From assembly GCA_014156375.1 (NCBI GenBank), contig RQJH01000005.1:186001-250000 (forward strand): 64,000 bases of DNA. Direction: 5' to 3'. Below are positions 40,834-49,921 of this stretch, piece after piece; positions within the stretch are counted from its first letter, which is position 1; each line of letters opens with the position of its first letter. This DNA is from Enterobacteriaceae bacterium 89 (lineage in GTDB: Bacteria; Pseudomonadota; Gammaproteobacteria; Enterobacterales; Enterobacteriaceae). Below the pieces are notes generated by a model. That model did no database searches and had not been told where the DNA came from. It saw only the letters and a program-made list of their open reading frames with translations. Both the position numbers and the translations under genes were made by a program.

Positions 40834-41579
40834 TCTGAAGAATAGTCCTCAGCCCAAGCTGTAGAATAATCATTTTTTTGACAAAATTCGTACATTCCAG
40901 AAAAATTTTGAACTTGAAGTTGGGTTAGTACTGCATGTATTTTTTTCATTATAATGACTCCATTATTAATATTAAGGGCGTTTTCTGGGTCAGTAATAAT
41001 GCTATTTATGTGCGCGAATTCCACCTGACTATCTCTTTCAAATTCAAAACCTGTAAACTCGCAGCACGTGATGTTTTTATCTTGGATTTTTTTCTTCTTA
41101 AGTGTTGAACGCATCCTGTCGATTGTTTTAATGAATGCAGTTCGTACATCGCTGATCTGCGGATGGGTAGAAATGGTACTGTATGCGGCCTGAATGAATT
41201 GCAGGTAGATTTTACTTTGTCCAATTGCTGTTTGTAAGCGTGCATCTAGTAAACCAATAAAATCTGAACCAGTTATATATAAATCGCCTTGAATATTCCT
41301 GCTATCTACTCCTGATACATAACCTGGGATACCATCTTGCCATATGGTGTTCGCTGCCCCTGGGTTGGTACGTAACAATGTATGCAGGTAAGATATATTT
41401 ATGAAAAGCGCACCATTGCTATTGATTATTATACCTGCCTTTAGTGCGGTAATAATCCCATTCAATGTTCGTGCATATAGTCGGTCTATTACAAAGGCAC
41501 TTAAACCTACGGTACGTTTATCCAGGTTAATATTCAGATCTGAAATACTGTAAACATTTGTAGATGGAAGATTTGTCAT
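40830..41579 (-). CDS. Uncharacterised protein with an HNH-nuclease-like C-terminal motif
   Basis: 249 residues. No whole-protein family recognised. The region from about residue 165 reads CCEFTGFEF, VEFAHINSI, NINNGVIIM, KKIHAVLT, which matches the HNH (beta-beta-alpha metal) order: C..TG, (E)AHI, NNG and a final His. The first His of the HNH triad (AHI), the Asn and the last His are present; zinc Cys pairs are incomplete. The N-terminal 150 residues are unassigned. Translationally coupled to the J-like gene upstream (ATGA) and to int downstream (ATGA). Nuclease activity is inferred. Confidence 0.6.
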   Translation of the reverse strand: MTNLPSTNVYSISDLNINLDKRTVGLSAFVIDRLYARTLNGIITALKAGIIINSNGALFINISYLHTLLRTNPGAANTIWQDGIPGYVSGVDSRNIQGDLYITGSDFIGLLDARLQTAIGQSKIYLQFIQAAYSTISTHPQISDVRTAFIKTIDRMRSTLKKKKIQDKNITCCEFTGFEFERDSQVEFAHINSIITDPENALNINNGVIIMKKIHAVLTQLQVQNFSGMYEFCQKNDYSTAWAEDYSSE

Positions 41580-41920
41580 TTGACTTTCCCACCAGAAACA
41601 CGATAAAAATAAGATTCAATATCCTGACATATTTCATCAAGATCTAGCGTTTTAAGTTTGTCACTATCCTTCTTGTTAAGGCTTGCATCCGGGTGAAATA
41701 TCTTCAAGTAAATCTTTTTTAATTTCGCAGCTTTTAATGGATCGGTTTTGTGTAATGGTTTTATTCCCAAGTACTTATCAAAATTGGCATTGTTGACTTT
41801 GAAATAGAATGCCATCTCATGGAGCCTGCTTGAGAAAAAATGTGTAAAGATCTGTTCCTCAAGTAATGATTTTTTTAAGGAGGAATCATTTTGATCTTCA
41901 AGTTTGACACTAATTTTCAT
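41576..41920 (-). CDS. Short J-domain-like protein
   Basis: 114 residues from the ATG at 41918-41920, preceded by a strong AGGAGAGGAAG; the open frame reaches 42013 but only by overlapping cI. AAKLKKIYLKIFHPDASLNKK (about 70-90) has the helix II plus HPD of J domains, though the rest of the domain is short. Acidic helical C-terminus. Lies between cI (28-bp gap) and the HNH-like gene (4-bp overlap). Could recruit a host DnaK-type chaperone, or the HPD could be fortuitous. Confidence 0.6.
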   Translation of the reverse strand: MKISVKLEDQNDSSLKKSLLEEQIFTHFFSSRLHEMAFYFKVNNANFDKYLGIKPLHKTDPLKAAKLKKIYLKIFHPDASLNKKDSDKLKTLDLDEICQDIESYFYRVSGGKVK

Positions 41921-41948
41921 TCTTCCTCTCCTGTTAGTTAATGGTAGT

Positions 41949-42533
41949 TTAATCAGATGAAATTTTAAGGACCACACGTCCCAGAATTTGTATATCTTGG
42001 ATAGCACAATCAAATGCCATGCCCACCCCGCTTACACGCACTTTGCCTATCGGAATTCGAGTTAATGTCCGGATACTGATCTTACCTTCAATATCTACTA
42101 ACCATTCACCGTCATATACCTCTGAGAATGACCTATCAACGATGTACTGTGATTTCTCATCCAAGAGGCAAAAAGGGTCTGAAGGGAGAGGAACGCCAGC
42201 ACGAAAGAAAACTTTATCAAGCATCGCATATCCGCTTTCGAACATTTGGCCGTCTATCAGCTTCTTTCTGGGGAGGTTGAGGATGTCTAAAGCCTCATTA
42301 TCAAACTTTTTGCCCTTACCTGTTGCCAGCCATTCCAAAGAGGCCCCAGTTTCGGCCATACATCGCACAACTATATCCGAGGGAAAAAAACCTCTTTTGT
42401 AGCGCATAGCTAAGCTGCTGCTTGCGATGCCGAGATGGTCGGCTAAGGCTAGTTTTGTCTTGAACCCGTAGACTTCGATAACTCTGTCCAGAACCTCAGG
42501 ACTACCTGAGTCAAAATTAATTTGTAGACTCAC
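41949..42533 (-). CDS. cI: 186-type CI repressor
   Basis: 194 residues from a GTG at 42531-42533 (phage 186 CI: 192). The N-terminal helix-turn-helix is VLDRVIEVYGFKTKLALADHL then IASSSLAMRYKRG, and a C-terminal S24-like oligomerisation domain includes DGEWLVDIEGKISIRTLTRIP. Strong similarity to 186 CI in both halves. The open frame extends upstream to 42617 with no family match. Maintains the element and drives the operon with the J-like, HNH-like, int and Abi-like genes. Confidence 0.88.
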   Translation of the reverse strand: MSLQINFDSGSPEVLDRVIEVYGFKTKLALADHLGIASSSLAMRYKRGFFPSDIVVRCMAETGASLEWLATGKGKKFDNEALDILNLPRKKLIDGQMFESGYAMLDKVFFRAGVPLPSDPFCLLDEKSQYIVDRSFSEVYDGEWLVDIEGKISIRTLTRIPIGKVRVSGVGMAFDCAIQDIQILGRVVLKISSD

Positions 42534-42602
42534 GCTAATTTCTCTTGATTTATAGATCGGATCTAAAATATTATCCAATCTGTAGTTTTTAGTGAATGTT
42601 AC

Positions 42603-42620
42603 TGAGTGTTGACGCACTCA
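42603..42620. promoter_or_regulatory. Candidate operator between cI and cox-like gene
   Basis: TGAGTG (42603-42608), TTGACG, CACTCA (42615-42620): perfect 6-bp arms in the divergent cI/cox control region, 23 bp before the cox-like ATG. Probably bound by CI or the Cox-like protein. Confidence 0.45.
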
Positions 42621-42642
42621 GACGAAAAGAGGAGTTTGCCCT

Positions 42643-42864
42643 ATGCGTCCAAATATTACAATCACCATCCCAACGCCTTACCTGCCTATTGATGAGTGCT
42701 GCCGTATCACCGGAACGCCTATGGGCACAGCCCGTGACATGGTCCGCGATGGTCGTTTGCCTATTCGCGGCAAAGGCGACAAGCCCCGCGCTCGTGTTGA
42801 AATCAACATGGCCGCCCTGACCGTTCAAGCATTAATCGAATGCAACATTGCGCTTAATGCATAA
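42643..42864 (+). CDS. Cox/Apl-like excisionase-repressor
   Basis: 73 residues. PYLPIDECCRITGTPMGTARDMVRDGRLP is a MerR/excisionase-type winged helix as in P2 Cox and 186 Apl, which repress the lysogeny promoter and direct excision. Divergent from cI and 30 bp before the cII-like gene, the same order as in 186. RBS AGAGGAG. Confidence 0.8.
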   Translation: MRPNITITIPTPYLPIDECCRITGTPMGTARDMVRDGRLPIRGKGDKPRARVEINMAALTVQALIECNIALNA

Positions 42865-42894
42865 TTCATCCTGCGGATTCGGAAGGGGCGAACA

Positions 42895-43488
42895 ATGTTT
42901 GATTATGAAACCTCTAAACATGCTCATTTTGATGCGGCTTGCCGAGCGTTTGCGTTGGCTCACAACCTGGAGGCTGTTGCTGTTGCCACAGGTATGCGTC
43001 CGCAGGTTCTCCGCAATAAGCTGAACCCGGAGCAGCCGCATCAGCTTAACTGCAATGAGCTGCTGGCCATCACTGACTACACCGAAGATGCGAGACTGCT
43101 TGATGGTCTGTTGAGCCAGATTAACTGTCTCCCATCTGTCCCGGTGAATAACGCAACGCCGGGCAATATGCAGTTGTGTGCCCTGAACGCCACCGCAGGT
43201 ATTGGCGCGATAGCTGGGCAAGCCGTATCAACTGAGAGCATGACCTCCGCCCGAAGAACTCAAATCCTTGATCGTGCTCGTGACGCGATCCGCAGCTTGT
43301 CTGTGTTGGCTTACACCGTTGAGTTGCCAGAGGGATGGCACGCCGCAATCAAAATAACTGGGTCATGGAATAAACTGCGTGGTGAGGCTTACAAGACTGA
43401 ACAGCAGGCACTGGACGACGCTCTGGAGCATAACAGGACAGCAGAAAGCAGACTGTGCCTTAAAACTAAAATTTATTTGGCTCAGTGA
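42895..43488 (+). CDS. 186 CII-like regulatory protein with a divergent C-terminus
   Basis: 197 residues. The first about 125 residues (MFDYETSKHAHFDAACRAFA, ATGMRPQVLRNKLNPEQPH, LLAITDYTEDARLLDGLL, VPVNNATPGNM) match the CII family of P2-like phage 186. From about residue 135 the sequence (AYTVELPEGWHAAIKITGSW to the end) is unlike 186 CII and looks like a fused small beta-rich domain. The gene that normally follows (replication region) is absent; the convergent SieB-like gene comes next. Confidence 0.8.
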   Translation: MFDYETSKHAHFDAACRAFALAHNLEAVAVATGMRPQVLRNKLNPEQPHQLNCNELLAITDYTEDARLLDGLLSQINCLPSVPVNNATPGNMQLCALNATAGIGAIAGQAVSTESMTSARRTQILDRARDAIRSLSVLAYTVELPEGWHAAIKITGSWNKLRGEAYKTEQQALDDALEHNRTAESRLCLKTKIYLAQ

Positions 43489-43515
43489 AAGAGCCAAATG
43501 TTTAATATATTCAGC

Positions 43516-44382
43516 TCAGATATTATGTTTTTTTATTTGAATGAATGCTGAATCCATAAATGTCTTTTCCATGTATTGTTCAAAATATTCTTTATAACGA
43601 GGTTTAAATCTAAAAATAAATATGCTTTTTTCGATTATAATTGATATGAAAAAAATCTGATTAAATAGCTTTTCATTTGCCTGATGTTCATGATTTGTTA
43701 AATGCTCGCTTGCAGGATGAGTCTTCATAGGAGTAAATGCCGATGTTACTTTATCCAGGACATCAGAATCACGACTTATAAGGAAATGCATGTTTTCCTC
43801 CACTTCAATATTCCAGAATGCATCGACGGATTCTTTTATACGATTATTGAGTTCATAAACATCAAAATCACTACTCGCAGAAGCGACTTTCTTTATCCAG
43901 TTACATTTGAGGAGAAATTTTATGTCTTCACTATCCCTTCTGAATTTCAATGAGTTACTTGTGACAAAAGAGCGCAGTATTTCCGTAATTTCTTGAGATA
44001 AATGCGGCTGCGCTTTCATGAACTCATCAAGGATGTTATTTTGAAGATGTTCGGCAATAGCTAAGTCTATTTTAAGATCTCTGTGTTTGTTATACTTGTC
44101 TTTAATAATTGTGTTGAGCATCTTTAGAGGACCTAATAAACACTCAATTAGATTTGTGAAAACTACGCTACACAGAAAAGAAAAGAAGATAATAAATATC
44201 AACATTACTAACTTATAATGCTCTGTTGCCGCTTGTAGTTGCGGTTCAATGTATGGGCTAATGATTGGTGTAAGAAATGGAATAAATATCAGGGATAATA
44301 CACAAGCTAGTAGAGCAATAACAGCAAACCTAAATCTGATAAAGTAATTGAGCACTACAATCACATTTTCGACAATGTTCAC
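43516..44382 (-). CDS. SieB-like superinfection-exclusion membrane protein
   Basis: 288 residues. Two strong membrane segments (VIALLACVLSLIFIPFLTPII, about 20-40; LVMLIFIIFFSFLCSVVFTNLI, about 58-79), then a cytoplasmic region where ITEILRSFVTSNS, FLLKCNWIKKVASAS and DVYELNNRIKESVDAF follow the order of the SieB soluble domain (REF/Y segment, short LLxxGIL helix, variable C-terminus). SieB proteins block infection by related phages. Family call from pattern; moderately sure. AT-rich, located between cII-like and ileX. Confidence 0.55.
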   Translation of the reverse strand: MNIVENVIVVLNYFIRFRFAVIALLACVLSLIFIPFLTPIISPYIEPQLQAATEHYKLVMLIFIIFFSFLCSVVFTNLIECLLGPLKMLNTIIKDKYNKHRDLKIDLAIAEHLQNNILDEFMKAQPHLSQEITEILRSFVTSNSLKFRRDSEDIKFLLKCNWIKKVASASSDFDVYELNNRIKESVDAFWNIEVEENMHFLISRDSDVLDKVTSAFTPMKTHPASEHLTNHEHQANEKLFNQIFFISIIIEKSIFIFRFKPRYKEYFEQYMEKTFMDSAFIQIKKHNI

Positions 44383-44454
44383 TTAAATCTCCTGCCTGCT
44401 GTTCGCCAAGTCCACGGTCTTGATGGACTCGATATGGACACTAAGCATTGAAAA

Positions 44455-44478
44455 GGGGTTACGCTCTCACGTAACCCC
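44455..44478. terminator. Bidirectional terminator between the SieB-like gene and ileX
   Basis: GGGGTTACG (44455-44463), CTCTCA, CGTAACCCC (44470-44478), with AAAA on the left and TGTTTT on the right. It stands in for the ileX terminator carried away by the insertion. Confidence 0.75.
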
Positions 44479-44652
44479 TGTTTTCATTTTGTGGGACTAG
44501 CCGGGTTTGCACCCTCGTTCAGAATTTTTAGCTGCCTTTTAGCTCTCTTGTTGGCGTAGCCTTGTTGTTCAGGGGACAAAAGGGGGCAGCTATCTTGCGT
44601 ACAACAAAAGAAATACCTGTAAAATCTATCTATCTTTATGAATTTAAAACTA

Positions 44653-44702
44653 AAATTTGGTGGCCCCTGCTGGACTTGAACCAGCGACCAAGCGATTATG
44701 AG
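44653..44702. repeat. Attachment-site repeat, tRNA-proximal copy
   Basis: 50 bp identical to 38912-38961; its 44658-44702 part is the 3' 45 nt of the functional ileX gene, supplied by the element. Confidence 0.92.
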
Positions 44703-44733
44703 TCGCCTGCTCTAACCACTGAGCTAAGGGGCC
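44658..44733 (-). tRNA. ileX: tRNA-Ile2 (CAU anticodon, lysidine-modified), ileX
   Basis: 76 nt including encoded CCA. Acceptor GGCCCCT pairs with AGGGGCC, D arm AGCTCAGTGGTTAGAGC, anticodon loop CTCATAA, T arm with GGTTCAAGTCC. The sequence equals E. coli ileX as remembered. Anticodon CAU read as k2C-AU decodes AUA. Integration at the anticodon-to-3'-end half leaves the gene whole but chimeric: 5' host half, 3' element half. Confidence 0.95.
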
Positions 44734-44859
44734 GTGGCGGGGAATTATAAAGGAACTGTCGCGCGCAATCCAGCATCATCCGCATGGTTGCTGTTTTTAT
44801 AAACAACGTATTATCAATCCTTTATACTGAGTGCTTCATTCATTACTGGTGGATATGTA

Positions 44860-45366
44860 ATGGTTCAAGACATTCTGGCACCCGGGCTGCGGGTGGTGTT
44901 CTGCGGGATCAATCCTGGACAGTCTTCGGCGCATCTGGGGTTGCCTTTTGCCCATCCTGCAAATCGTTTCTGGAAGGTGCTGCATCTTGCCGGATTTACC
45001 GACAGGCAGTTGAAGCCTGAAGAGGCGCAGCTGCTGCTGGAGTATGGTATCGGTGTGACTAAGCTGGTGGAGAGGCCGACGGTGCAGGCGAGTGAAGTTT
45101 CGCGTCAGGAGATGCGAGATGGTGGCGTGCTGCTGAAAGATAAAATTGAGCGCTATAAGCCGGTGGCGCTGGCGGTGTTGGGCAAGCAGGCGTTCGAACT
45201 GGGGTTTGGTCAGCGGAAAAGTTCCTGGGGGAAGCAGAAGCTGATGGTGGGCGATACGCAGATTTGGGTGTTGCCGAATCCTAGCGGGTTGAGCCGGATC
45301 ACGACCGACGGACTGGCTGAGGCCTGGGGTGAGCTGAATGTGGCGCTGAAGGGGCAGGGGAGATAG
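44860..45366 (+). CDS. mug: G/U (T) mismatch-specific DNA glycosylase Mug
   Basis: 168 residues, same length as E. coli Mug. [24 protein letters not shown] (about 17-40) carries the catalytic Asn (INPG) and uracil pocket, and NPSGLSR near the C-terminus is the DNA-intercalating loop. Removes uracil and ethenocytosine opposite G. Divergent from ileX. Confidence 0.95.
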   Translation: MVQDILAPGLRVVFCGINPGQSSAHLGLPFAHPANRFWKVLHLAGFTDRQLKPEEAQLLLEYGIGVTKLVERPTVQASEVSRQEMRDGGVLLKDKIERYKPVALAVLGKQAFELGFGQRKSSWGKQKLMVGDTQIWVLPNPSGLSRITTDGLAEAWGELNVALKGQGR

Positions 45367-45380
45367 TTCTCTGCGGTCTG

Positions 45381-45555
45381 GTGCCCTCTCCCCGGCCCTC
45401 TCCCACGGGGAGAGGGAGAAAATCTTATGCCCTCACTCCGGCTCTTTCTCACGGGGAGAGGGAGAAACCGGGCAACCTTCCTATGGAGAGAGGGAGAAAA
45501 TAGTATGCGGCCTGATTCCCTCACCCCGGCCCTCTCCCAGAGGGAGAGGGAGCAA
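45381..45555. repeat. Palindromic repeat array between mug and rpoD
   Basis: Four or more CCCTCTCCC/GGGAGAGGGAG(A)AAAT units with partial copies, filling the space between the convergent ends of mug and rpoD. Confidence 0.75.
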
Positions 45556-45567
45556 AAGAAATAAAAA

Positions 45568-45590
45568 AAGCCCCCGAAAGGGAGCTTTTT
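45568..45590 (-). terminator. rpoD operon terminator
   Basis: Reverse strand AAGCTCCC-TTTC-GGGGGCTT followed by seven T, 20 bp after the rpoD stop. Confidence 0.85.
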
Positions 45591-45609
45591 GTTTTCAGGC
45601 CAGGACAGA

Positions 45610-47454
45610 TTAGTCGTCGAGGAAGCTACGCAGCACTTCAGAACGGCTAGGGTGGCGCAGTTTACGCAGCGCTTTAGCTTCGATCTGACGGATACGTTCG
45701 CGGGTTACGTCGAACTGTTTACCCACTTCTTCCAGCGTGTGGTCGGTGTTCATGTCGATACCGAAACGCATACGCAGGACTTTCGCTTCACGCGCGGTCA
45801 GGCCAGCCAGAACGTCGTGCGTTGCGGCACGCAGGCTCTCGGTGGTGGCAGAATCCAGCGGCAGCTCGAGGGTGGTATCCTCGATAAAATCGCCAAGATG
45901 TGAATCTTCATCGTCACCGATCGGGGTTTCCATGGAGATTGGCTCTTTGGCAATTTTCAGCACTTTGCGGATCTTGTCTTCCGGCATCAGCATGCGTTCG
46001 GCCAGCTCTTCCGGCGTCGGCTCGCGACCCATTTCCTGCAGCATCTGGCGGGAGATACGGTTGAGCTTGTTGATGGTCTCAATCATATGCACCGGAATAC
46101 GGATGGTGCGCGCCTGGTCTGCGATAGAACGGGTGATCGCCTGACGGATCCACCAGGTTGCATAGGTGGAGAACTTGTAACCGCGACGGTATTCAAACTT
46201 ATCAACCGCTTTCATCAGGCCGATGTTGCCTTCCTGAATCAGGTCGAGGAACTGCAGACCACGGTTGGTGTATTTCTTCGCGATAGAAATCACCAGACGT
46301 AAGTTTGCTTCTACCATCTCTTTCTTCGCACGGCGGGCTTTCGCTTCACCGATGGACATGCGACGGTTGATGTCTTTGACCTGCTCGATGGTCAGGCCGG
46401 TCTCTTCTTCAATCTGCTGCAGTTTCTGCAGACCGCGCTGAACGTCTTCTTTCACGTCGTTCAGTTTTTCAGACCACGGTTTGTTCATCGCCACGGCAGC
46501 GTTGAACCAGGTTTCGCTGGTTTCGTTACCGGTGAACAGGGTGATGAAGTTTTTCTTCGGCATTTTGCACTGTTCAACGCACAGCTTCATGATGATACGT
46601 TCCTGAGTACGAACGCGCTCCATCATCACACGCATGCTGTTGACCAGATAATCGAACTGTTTTGGCACCAGGCGGAACTGTTTGAACACTTCAGACAGTT
46701 TCAGGATCTCTTCCTGAGCGGCGGCATGGCTGCGGCCTTTCGCTTTGATGGTGTCGCGCGCCAGCTCGTACTGAGTGCGCAGTTCGCCGAATTTCTCACG
46801 CGCCAGTTCCGGGTCGATGCTGTTGTCATCGTCGCTGGAATCGTCGTCTTCGTCTTCGTCTTCATCATCGTCTTCTTCCTGCTCTTCCTGGGAAAGCTCA
46901 GAACCGACGTGAGTCGCCGTAGGGGCCAGATCTTCTTCTGCGTTAGGATCGACGAAACCGGTGATCAAATCAGACAGGCGGGCTTCAGCCGCTTCGACGC
47001 GATCGTACTGCTCGAGCAGATAGGTGATCGCTTCCGGATACTCGGCAACGGAGCACTGAACCTGGTTGATCCCGTCTTCGATGCGTTTAGCGATGTCGAT
47101 TTCGCCTTCGCGGGTCAGCAGTTCAACGGTACCCATTTCACGCATGTACATGCGCACTGGATCGGTCGTACGGCCGATTTCAGATTCAACGCTGGACAGC
47201 ACCTGAGCGGCCGCTTCTTCAGCGTCTTCGTCGGTGTTGTTTGAGTTTTCAGCAAGCAGCAGATCATCGGCATCAGGTGCTTCTTCCATCACCTGAATGC
47301 CCATGTCATTGATCATTTGGATGATGTCTTCGATCTGATCGGAGTCGACGATATCTTCCGGCAGATGGTCATTGACCTCGGCATAGGTCAGATAGCCTTG
47401 CTCCTTACCACGTTGGACAAGAAGCTTAAGCTGTGACTGCGGGTTTTGCTCCAT
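45610..47454 (-). CDS. rpoD: RNA polymerase housekeeping sigma factor 70
   Basis: 614 residues. Region 1.1 at the N-terminus, an acidic spacer ([20 protein letters not shown], about 188-207), region 2 with [18 protein letters not shown] and the -10 recognition/melting segment [12 protein letters not shown], region 3, and region 4.2 [23 protein letters not shown] for -35 contact. Last gene of rpsU-dnaG-rpoD. Confidence 0.98.
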   Translation of the reverse strand: MEQNPQSQLKLLVQRGKEQGYLTYAEVNDHLPEDIVDSDQIEDIIQMINDMGIQVMEEAPDADDLLLAENSNNTDEDAEEAAAQVLSSVESEIGRTTDPVRMYMREMGTVELLTREGEIDIAKRIEDGINQVQCSVAEYPEAITYLLEQYDRVEAAEARLSDLITGFVDPNAEEDLAPTATHVGSELSQEEQEEDDDEDEDEDDDSSDDDNSIDPELAREKFGELRTQYELARDTIKAKGRSHAAAQEEILKLSEVFKQFRLVPKQFDYLVNSMRVMMERVRTQERIIMKLCVEQCKMPKKNFITLFTGNETSETWFNAAVAMNKPWSEKLNDVKEDVQRGLQKLQQIEEETGLTIEQVKDINRRMSIGEAKARRAKKEMVEANLRLVISIAKKYTNRGLQFLDLIQEGNIGLMKAVDKFEYRRGYKFSTYATWWIRQAITRSIADQARTIRIPVHMIETINKLNRISRQMLQEMGREPTPEELAERMLMPEDKIRKVLKIAKEPISMETPIGDDEDSHLGDFIEDTTLELPLDSATTESLRAATHDVLAGLTAREAKVLRMRFGIDMNTDHTLEEVGKQFDVTRERIRQIEAKALRKLRHPSRSEVLRSFLDD

Positions 47455-47607
47455 AAGACGGTATCCACACTTAATTCATTGATTGGTGTCGGTCGGCGAA
47501 ACACATTACCGACTTTTAAAGCGAGGGCCTGCTTATATTAATGCCGCTGCGCCTCGGGCGGCCTTCGGGATCTTCCCGACTGATATTCGGCACTTAAGCC
47601 GTTGAAT

Positions 47608-49353
47608 TCATTTTTTTGCCAGTTCCTGGTTCAGCGTCCAGAGCTCCCGGCGTTCTTCACTGCTTAACCCGTGTGTGCGGTCGCGAGCTATCAACTCTTC
47701 TTGCCGCTGGACCAGCAGTGAATCAAACATATGATTGAGCGAGTCGGTGAACGTTTTCTCAGCAATTTCCTTATCTGCTATATCGTCCCACATCGACAGT
47801 TTTTCAAGGGTTGCGGCCTCATTTGTGCCGCGATACTGTTCCAGCAGCTGGCCGGTTGTCAGTCCTGGCTGAGACAAACAAGTGTTGACCAGTTCAGAAA
47901 ATAAGCCAAGTCCGGGGAGCTTTTTCGCATCCAACCCGGTCAGTGGCGGCACCTGACTGGCCAGCTCTGGGTTTTGTACCAGTAACCCTATCAGTATACG
48001 CATGGTCGTGCGTTTTAGCTGTGGAGCAGGGCGGGCCGTGCCACTTTCTGCGTGTTTCGGCATTAAACGTTCAAGCTGGGCGTCATCCAGAATCCCCAGC
48101 TTTTTCCCTAACTCCTGACGCAAATAGATGCGCAGCGTTTCCCCGGGTACCTGAGTGATCAGCGGCAGCGCCAGCGTGCTTAACTGCGCGCGCCCGTCCG
48201 GGGTACTCAAATCGACCTGCGGAAGCAGGCTGTTAAACAGAAACGTGGAAAGGGGCTGTGCCTCATCCATCCTCGCTTCGAAAGCCGCTTTCCCTTCTTT
48301 ACGCACCAGCGTATCCGGGTCTTCGCCGTCAGGCAGGAACATAAAGCGCAGCTGGCGACCGTCGGTCATATACGGCAGCGCGGTTTCCAGCGCACGCCAT
48401 GCGGCATCGCGGCCAGCGCGGTCGCCGTCGTAACAGCAGATGACGTTGTTGGTCACTCTGAACAACAGCTGGATATGGTCCGCTGTTGTCGAGGTGCCGA
48501 GCGACGCAACGGCGTAGTTAATGTCGTACTGCGCCAGCGCCACCACGTCCATATAGCCTTCGACTACCAGCAGTCGCGGTGGTTCCGCCTCGGTTTGCTG
48601 CGCTTCATAAAGGCCATACAGCTGGCGGCCCTTATGGAAAATATCGGTTTCCGGGGAGTTAAGGTATTTCGGCATGCCGTCACCCAGCACGCGTCCACCA
48701 AAACCAATTACCCGGCCACGCTTGTCGCGGATCGGGAACATCACCCGTTCGCGGAAGCGGTCATAGCTGCGTCCCTGATCGTTAGTGACTAACATGCCCG
48801 CGTCGGTCAGCGATTGCTGATTCTCGCGGTTGTTGCCAAAACGCTTTAAGACGTTATCCCAGCCGGGCGGAGCATAGCCAATGGCAAATCTGGCGATGAC
48901 TTCGCTACTTAAACCGCGCTTCGTCAGATACTGACGCGCAGGTTCGGCAATGGGTTGATTCAGGGATTGCTGATAAAACGCGCTCAGGCCATCCATTAAC
49001 TGATAGAGACTTTGCCGCTGATGGCGTTCTATCTGGGTCGGGCCGGAGCCAGCTTCGTACGGGACTTCCAGGTTGTGCATGGCCGCCAGTTCTTCGACGG
49101 TTTCCACGAACTCGAGCTTGTCGTAGTTCATCAGAAAGTCGACGGCGTTACCGTGCGCACCACAGCCGAAGCAATGGTAAAACTGCTTTTCACCGTTGAC
49201 GGTGAAAGAGGGGGTTTTTTCGTTATGGAACGGACAGCACGCGTGAAAATTCTTGCCCTGCTTTTTCAGCTTTACCCGCGCGTCGATCAGATCGACGATG
49301 TCGGTTCTTGCCAGCAGGTCATTGATAAAAACGCGAGGAATTCGTCCAGCCAT
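47608..49353 (-). CDS. dnaG: DNA primase DnaG
   Basis: 581 residues. N-terminal CHC2-type zinc finger (CCPFHNEKTPSFTVN, FHCFGCGAHGN-like with Cys/His spacing at about 40-65), TOPRIM catalytic core (VVEGYMDVVALAQ, about 265; CYDGDRAGRDAA, about 307), and C-terminal helicase-binding domain that contacts DnaB. Synthesises RNA primers at the fork. Sits between rpsU and rpoD; processing and internal promoters for rpoD are expected within its 3' half. Confidence 0.98.
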   Translation of the reverse strand: MAGRIPRVFINDLLARTDIVDLIDARVKLKKQGKNFHACCPFHNEKTPSFTVNGEKQFYHCFGCGAHGNAVDFLMNYDKLEFVETVEELAAMHNLEVPYEAGSGPTQIERHQRQSLYQLMDGLSAFYQQSLNQPIAEPARQYLTKRGLSSEVIARFAIGYAPPGWDNVLKRFGNNRENQQSLTDAGMLVTNDQGRSYDRFRERVMFPIRDKRGRVIGFGGRVLGDGMPKYLNSPETDIFHKGRQLYGLYEAQQTEAEPPRLLVVEGYMDVVALAQYDINYAVASLGTSTTADHIQLLFRVTNNVICCYDGDRAGRDAAWRALETALPYMTDGRQLRFMFLPDGEDPDTLVRKEGKAAFEARMDEAQPLSTFLFNSLLPQVDLSTPDGRAQLSTLALPLITQVPGETLRIYLRQELGKKLGILDDAQLERLMPKHAESGTARPAPQLKRTTMRILIGLLVQNPELASQVPPLTGLDAKKLPGLGLFSELVNTCLSQPGLTTGQLLEQYRGTNEAATLEKLSMWDDIADKEIAEKTFTDSLNHMFDSLLVQRQEELIARDRTHGLSSEERRELWTLNQELAKK

Positions 49354-49397
49354 AAGCCCCTGTTTTATGATGACAACATTTGATGACTATAAACGAA

Positions 49398-49432
49398 AAT
49401 AAGCCGCGCATTCCTTCCGGAAGCACGGCCTT
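49398..49432 (-). terminator. Terminator between rpsU and dnaG
   Basis: Reverse strand GCCGTGC ... GCGCGGC with an internal TTCCGGAA and then TTATTTTCG. Position matches the partial terminator that lowers dnaG expression relative to rpsU in E. coli. Confidence 0.55.
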
Positions 49433-49478
49433 TACAGCTTGAACTCGGTCTGAAGTGAGAGCTTACGCTCCCAACAGA

Positions 49479-49921
<443 letters not shown>

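Larger units (their letters stand above)
38912..44702. mobile_element. ileX-integrated minimal P2/186-type element with defence-like cargo
   Basis: Bounded by 50-bp perfect direct repeats derived from the ileX 3' half. Contains a tyrosine integrase, 186-type CI repressor, cox/apl-like and cII-like genes, and four cargo genes; no capsid, tail, lysis or replication gene. Cargo and flanks are AT-richer than the host. A related 20-mer (AGGGGrCAAAA..GGGrCA.C) occurs inside each end at 39056-39075 and 44571-44590 and may be integrase arm sites. Confidence 0.88.
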
